Of a stretch of 64,000 bases of DNA, positions 61,063-64,000 are shown in pieces. How positions within the stretch are numbered: the stretch's first letter is position 1; every line of letters starts with the position of its first letter. The position numbers and the translations under genes were made by a program. This DNA is from QAMH01 sp964435565. Lineage in GTDB: Bacteria; Actinomycetota; Coriobacteriia; Coriobacteriales; QAMH01. The notes below the pieces were generated by a model that ran no database searches, was not told the DNA's origin, and saw only the letters and a list, made by a program, of their open reading frames with translations. The DNA is taken from contig CAYSZR010000002.1 of the NCBI GenBank assembly GCA_964435565.1, positions 1 to 64,000 of the forward strand. The letters run 5' to 3'.

Positions 61063-62748
61063 TCAGCTATCGACCAGGGCGAAGAAGAAATCTTCTTTGA
61101 AGGGGTTGTCTATCAGCCTTACAGGTTTGACCTGATTGGGAGATGCCCCTCTCATCTCCATCATCTCTCGGTAGAGCATATAGGTCTGCGGCTGCACGAA
61201 ATGGACGACGCACGGATCGATTGTCCCGTGCTCGCGGTAGTACTTGAAAATGGAACTCAGTTTCTGAAGACGCCTGTCTATGATCTCTGCATAATCGATT
61301 TCTGGAGAAGCGGGCGCATCGCATTCCATGAAGATGACGTATCTGCCGCTTGCCTGCGTATCCAAATCGATATACACGCTGTATTCCAGAACGCTGAGCC
61401 CGGTCTCTTCCTCAAACCCGCTGATTGCCATGTTGAATTCTTCTTCGGCGGTGTTCTCGCCGACTATGTTGGCAACCATATTTTTTCGATATGCGACCTT
61501 TATATAGGGATTCTGATTGTAATAGCCTGTAACCTGCACGATGTCGTTGATTCGGTACCGGTAAAGACCCGAAGGCGTCGTAATGATGAGTTCGTAGCAT
61601 TCTCCCACGGTGAGCTTGTCCATCGTAAGGGGAGTTTCGTCGACGGAATTAACCGGAATGAACTCGAAGAAGCAACCCTGGGTATCCAGTAGAAAATCGT
61701 TCGAATTCATTTTTGTGGGAAAAGCGAAGAAGCCTTCAGAGGCTGTATAGGCCATGGTGTCTACGGGAATGTCCTCGCCTAAAAACTCCTTCATCCTCAT
61801 TCTGTAGGGGGTAAATACACCTGCTCCGATTGCGGTTACCCATCTTAGATTCTTCCAGATTCTTGGGCAGATGGGCGTATCGAAACCTTTGCCGAATTCC
61901 TCTCTCAATTCGGCGGCTCTTTCGGGGTCGGCCTGAAGCTTTGATTCGAACAAGGTCCTCTGTTCTTTTGGTATCGAGATTGAAGGGTCTATCCGTCCCT
62001 TCTCAAGGTCGTCGCACAGCATCTCCCATTTCGATTGCATGTAGCAGAACTTGTCGTAGACCAACGATGCGAACACGGAGAAGACAAAGAAGAGATCCTT
62101 TTCCGCTAAGGCAAAGAGAAGCAGCACGTACTTCATGTTGGCGGTGCTATCTGGATATAGGCACTCGGTCGGAGCTACAGATAGGTCGGCATAGTCTTCT
62201 TGGAAGGCCGTGAGGAAGGTGCTCGATATTCCGCTTATGGGGAGTCCGCAAGGCGATGTCAGTGCATTCAAATCGAGAAAGAACAGGCCTTTTCCGCATG
62301 TGAAATCGCGATTGTTCTCTTTGCAGTACTTTCGTGCAAGGGAAAACGAGCGTACATAGATCATCGTGGAAGCCAGCTGCATATCTTTTCGCGAGACGGG
62401 AATGTGCTTTGGCACACCAGTGCTGCCCGAGGTCTGTGCATAGCGCACGATGGGGGTTGTTGTCAGGATATCCTGCTCGTTTTTCGTGAACATTCTTGAA
62501 ATATAGGGCTCTAAATCGTCGTAATTGAGCAGCGGCACCGATTTTCTGTAATCCTCGAGGGAGTGTATTTCCGAGAAATGATGTTTCAAGCCGAATTCCG
62601 TGTTCACATTCCGCTGAATGAGCTCCATGAGCTTTGCTTCGGCATCTGCCTCGCCGGTTTCGGTACCTTTGAAAACATCAGTAAGGATCATGTCGCCTCG
62701 GTCGGCCAGATCATTGATGACCTTGGAGGTTCTGTCTTTGTCGTTCAT
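61063..62748 (-). CDS. GH3-family acyl-amido synthetase
   Basis: A 561-residue adenylate-forming enzyme of the GH3 family, which links carboxylic acids to amino acids; plant members conjugate auxin and jasmonate. The ATP motif is QTSGSTGVPKHIP and the second nucleotide region reads LYRYRINDIVQVTGY. AYTASEGFFAF matches the YxxSE motif. Length is typical (about 560-600). It stands between a GNAT gene and the MATE gene in one operon on the minus strand. A small acylated amino acid or peptide is the expected product; nothing identifies the acid. Confidence 0.85.
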   Translation of the reverse strand: MNDKDRTSKVINDLADRGDMILTDVFKGTETGEADAEAKLMELIQRNVNTEFGLKHHFSEIHSLEDYRKSVPLLNYDDLEPYISRMFTKNEQDILTTTPIVRYAQTSGSTGVPKHIPVSRKDMQLASTMIYVRSFSLARKYCKENNRDFTCGKGLFFLDLNALTSPCGLPISGISSTFLTAFQEDYADLSVAPTECLYPDSTANMKYVLLLFALAEKDLFFVFSVFASLVYDKFCYMQSKWEMLCDDLEKGRIDPSISIPKEQRTLFESKLQADPERAAELREEFGKGFDTPICPRIWKNLRWVTAIGAGVFTPYRMRMKEFLGEDIPVDTMAYTASEGFFAFPTKMNSNDFLLDTQGCFFEFIPVNSVDETPLTMDKLTVGECYELIITTPSGLYRYRINDIVQVTGYYNQNPYIKVAYRKNMVANIVGENTAEEEFNMAISGFEEETGLSVLEYSVYIDLDTQASGRYVIFMECDAPASPEIDYAEIIDRRLQKLSSIFKYYREHGTIDPCVVHFVQPQTYMLYREMMEMRGASPNQVKPVRLIDNPFKEDFFFALVDS

Positions 62749-62777
62749 AAGATGGCTTTACCTTTGCAGTATTGGAG

Positions 62778-63200
62778 CTATTTCCGATGCCAAGCAACTG
62801 GCAGGGGGTTACAGGTAGCTAAGCGCTCGCAGGTTGGACAGTCACCGGAAATCTTCGGATCGAGCTCGTCCCAGGGAACCTCGTGAAAGCCCAAACTTAG
62901 ATAGAATCCAGAAGACTCACCGCGTGCTACGCAGCGGATGTCGTCATATCGTTCCATGACATCTTCTAGCAACAAGCGGCCAACGCCGGTGCCGCGCAAG
63001 GATGCGTCTATGATGATTGGTTCCAAGTAGGCGATGCCCTCGATGATATTCAACCGTACAAATCCTACGATGGGTTCTGATTCGCTTGCGCGCACCACAC
63101 GCACGACATCATAATCATGAGGCGTTGCCATGGATGCTTTTTTGCAAAGCTCGTCTACGCGGGGAATGTCTTCTTGCTTCATTGTTTGTACCTGCATCAT
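62778..63200 (-). CDS. GNAT acetyltransferase with Cys-rich tail
   Basis: A 140-residue GNAT protein. Core landmarks are IVGFVRLNIIEGIAYLEPI, then the CoA loop SLRGTGVGRLLLEDV. The tail holds CPTCERLATCNP, a Cys motif of unknown role. Starts 63200 and 63197 (ATGATG) are both possible; AAAGGGG precedes them. It is 29 bases upstream of the GH3 gene and likely first in that operon. An open frame extends to 63248 without a ribosome site. Confidence 0.8.
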   Translation of the reverse strand: MMQVQTMKQEDIPRVDELCKKASMATPHDYDVVRVVRASESEPIVGFVRLNIIEGIAYLEPIIIDASLRGTGVGRLLLEDVMERYDDIRCVARGESSGFYLSLGFHEVPWDELDPKISGDCPTCERLATCNPLPVAWHRK

Positions 63201-63239
63201 TGCACCCCTTTCGGTTGCAGTTGATGCTACCATGATTGA

Positions 63240-63266
63240 AACGCGCATTCTATGCCAATGCGTGTT
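63240..63266. promoter_or_regulatory. Inverted repeat in divergent promoter region
   Basis: AACGCGCATT (63240-63249), seven bases, then AATGCGTGTT (63257-63266): 9 of 10 positions pair. It lies between the divergent GNAT and DUF2156-like starts and could be an operator. A T-rich run follows on the plus strand. Confidence 0.35.
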
Positions 63267-63286
63267 TTATTTTAGAAGGGTAGGGC

Positions 63287-64000
63287 ATGCATTTTAGAAA
63301 CATACAGCTTACCGATAAGCAACCTATAGAGGCAGTGTTGAGTCGTCTTGCACGCAATGATTCTGCTTTAGGGTTCGCCAATATCTATGGCATGCAAGAT
63401 AAATACGGCACGAAGTTCTGTATTGAAGACGAGGTCCTTTATCTGCGTCAAGATGCGCGTATTCCCGGCAGAATCGCTTACTATCTGCCACTCGGCGCAT
63501 CCGACATGCTGAGTGAAACTGCCAAGCTGGCCTCCATGGTCTCATCGGAAGGCCCGTTTGCCTTCGTGGGTATCACGCCAGAGGAGAAGGCCGCATTCGA
63601 AGCTGCTGGAACCACTATGACGTTTTCGACCGATCGGACCTTTGCCGAATATATTTTTCGCACCGAGGATATCGCGGAGTATCGCGGACACGAGCGCGCC
63701 AAGAAACGGCAAGAGGCAAACAGGTTCAGAAAGCTTTACGGCGCGGGCACGCGCATCGAGCCGATTGGCGAGCATAACCTCGACGCTGTCGCAGCTTACG
63801 AGGATGCGTGGTTCCATGCAAACCTGGGTCGTCACATGGATTCGCATCATCCGCTTGAAGCAGAGCACGACAAAATCATGCTGGAACTGCAGCACTTCGA
63901 GGCGCTGGATCTGGAAGGTATCGTCATGTATATCGACGATACTGCAGCTGGCTATGCCTACGGGCAGTTGCTGCCGGGTGGAGCTTTCGACGTGATAGTT
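63287..64000 (+). CDS. DUF2156/LPG-synthase-C-like protein, cut by the window edge
   Basis: At least 238 residues, with no stop before the edge. The fold is a double GNAT-like domain of the DUF2156 family, whose best-known members are C-terminal domains of phosphatidylglycerol lysyltransferases; the diagnostic segment here is YIFRTEDIAEYRGHERAKKR, followed by NRFRKLYG and YAYGQLLPGG. No membrane segment is seen, so this is the free-standing soluble type. ATG 63287 follows AAGGGTAGGG. Function in free-standing members is not established. Confidence 0.78.
   Translation, partial: MHFRNIQLTDKQPIEAVLSRLARNDSALGFANIYGMQDKYGTKFCIEDEVLYLRQDARIPGRIAYYLPLGASDMLSETAKLASMVSSEGPFAFVGITPEEKAAFEAAGTTMTFSTDRTFAEYIFRTEDIAEYRGHERAKKRQEANRFRKLYGAGTRIEPIGEHNLDAVAAYEDAWFHANLGRHMDSHHPLEAEHDKIMLELQHFEALDLEGIVMYIDDTAAGYAYGQLLPGGAFDVIV

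Overview
The window reads as chromosomal DNA from a Gram-positive (monoderm) anaerobe, most likely a Coriobacteriia/Eggerthellaceae-type actinobacterium of moderate G+C. This is an inference from gene content: a type IV pilus locus without an outer-membrane secretin, a VaFE-repeat surface protein with a membrane anchor, 2Fe superoxide reductase, NikR, molybdopterin genes and a full arginine pathway. No 16S rRNA or other marker is present to fix the taxon.

Layout. 1-2.7 kb: C45-type amidohydrolase and MFS transporter. 2.7-6.2 kb: a periodic hairpin repeat array and two c-di-GMP genes on the minus strand. 6.3-11.1 kb: small housekeeping and stress genes (radical SAM protein, NikR, TatA-like protein, ArsR regulator, Cys-tRNA deacylase, superoxide reductase). 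11.2-26.2 kb: cell-wall hydrolase followed by a type IV pilus cluster (giant GLUG prepilin, minor pilins, PilB, PilT, PilC, PilA, PilD, PilM, PilN, PilO). A PAS-GGDEF cyclase follows at 26.3 kb. 27.8-33.7 kb: TerC, RNase D, zinc peptidase, exonuclease VII and acetate kinase. 33.7-44.6 kb: argCJBDF-argR-argG behind an ARG-box-like site, a nested inverted repeat, a PutP-type symporter, then argH. 44.6-50 kb: U32 peptidase, TyrRS, a G+C-rich MarR-like regulator, tRNA-Pro, tRNA-Gly and pyridoxamine kinase. 50-55.1 kb: a 1711-residue VaFE adhesin. 55.4-59.1 kb: mobB-moaA-moaC-moaB, a ribbon-helix-helix gene, a GNAT gene and tRNA-Arg. 59.2-63.2 kb: a GNAT-GH3-MATE operon. A DUF2156-like gene runs off the right edge.

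The genes suggest coupling between surface structures and c-di-GMP: one EAL and two GGDEF proteins lie near the pilus locus. The pilA transcript has a consensus-like promoter, a structured leader and a strong terminator of its own, which fits a major subunit made in excess of the machine.

The most unusual items are: (1) the GNAT-GH3-MATE operon, whose transporter carries a C-terminal domain resembling an anti-sigma-type ATPase; (2) a family of 14-bp-stem hairpin repeats with a three-base loop, one copy of which supplies the last codons and stop of argH; (3) a 209-bp nested inverted repeat between argG and the symporter; (4) a four-unit hairpin array with 52-bp period; and (5) a prepilin-like gene with no standard start codon in front of its leader peptide.
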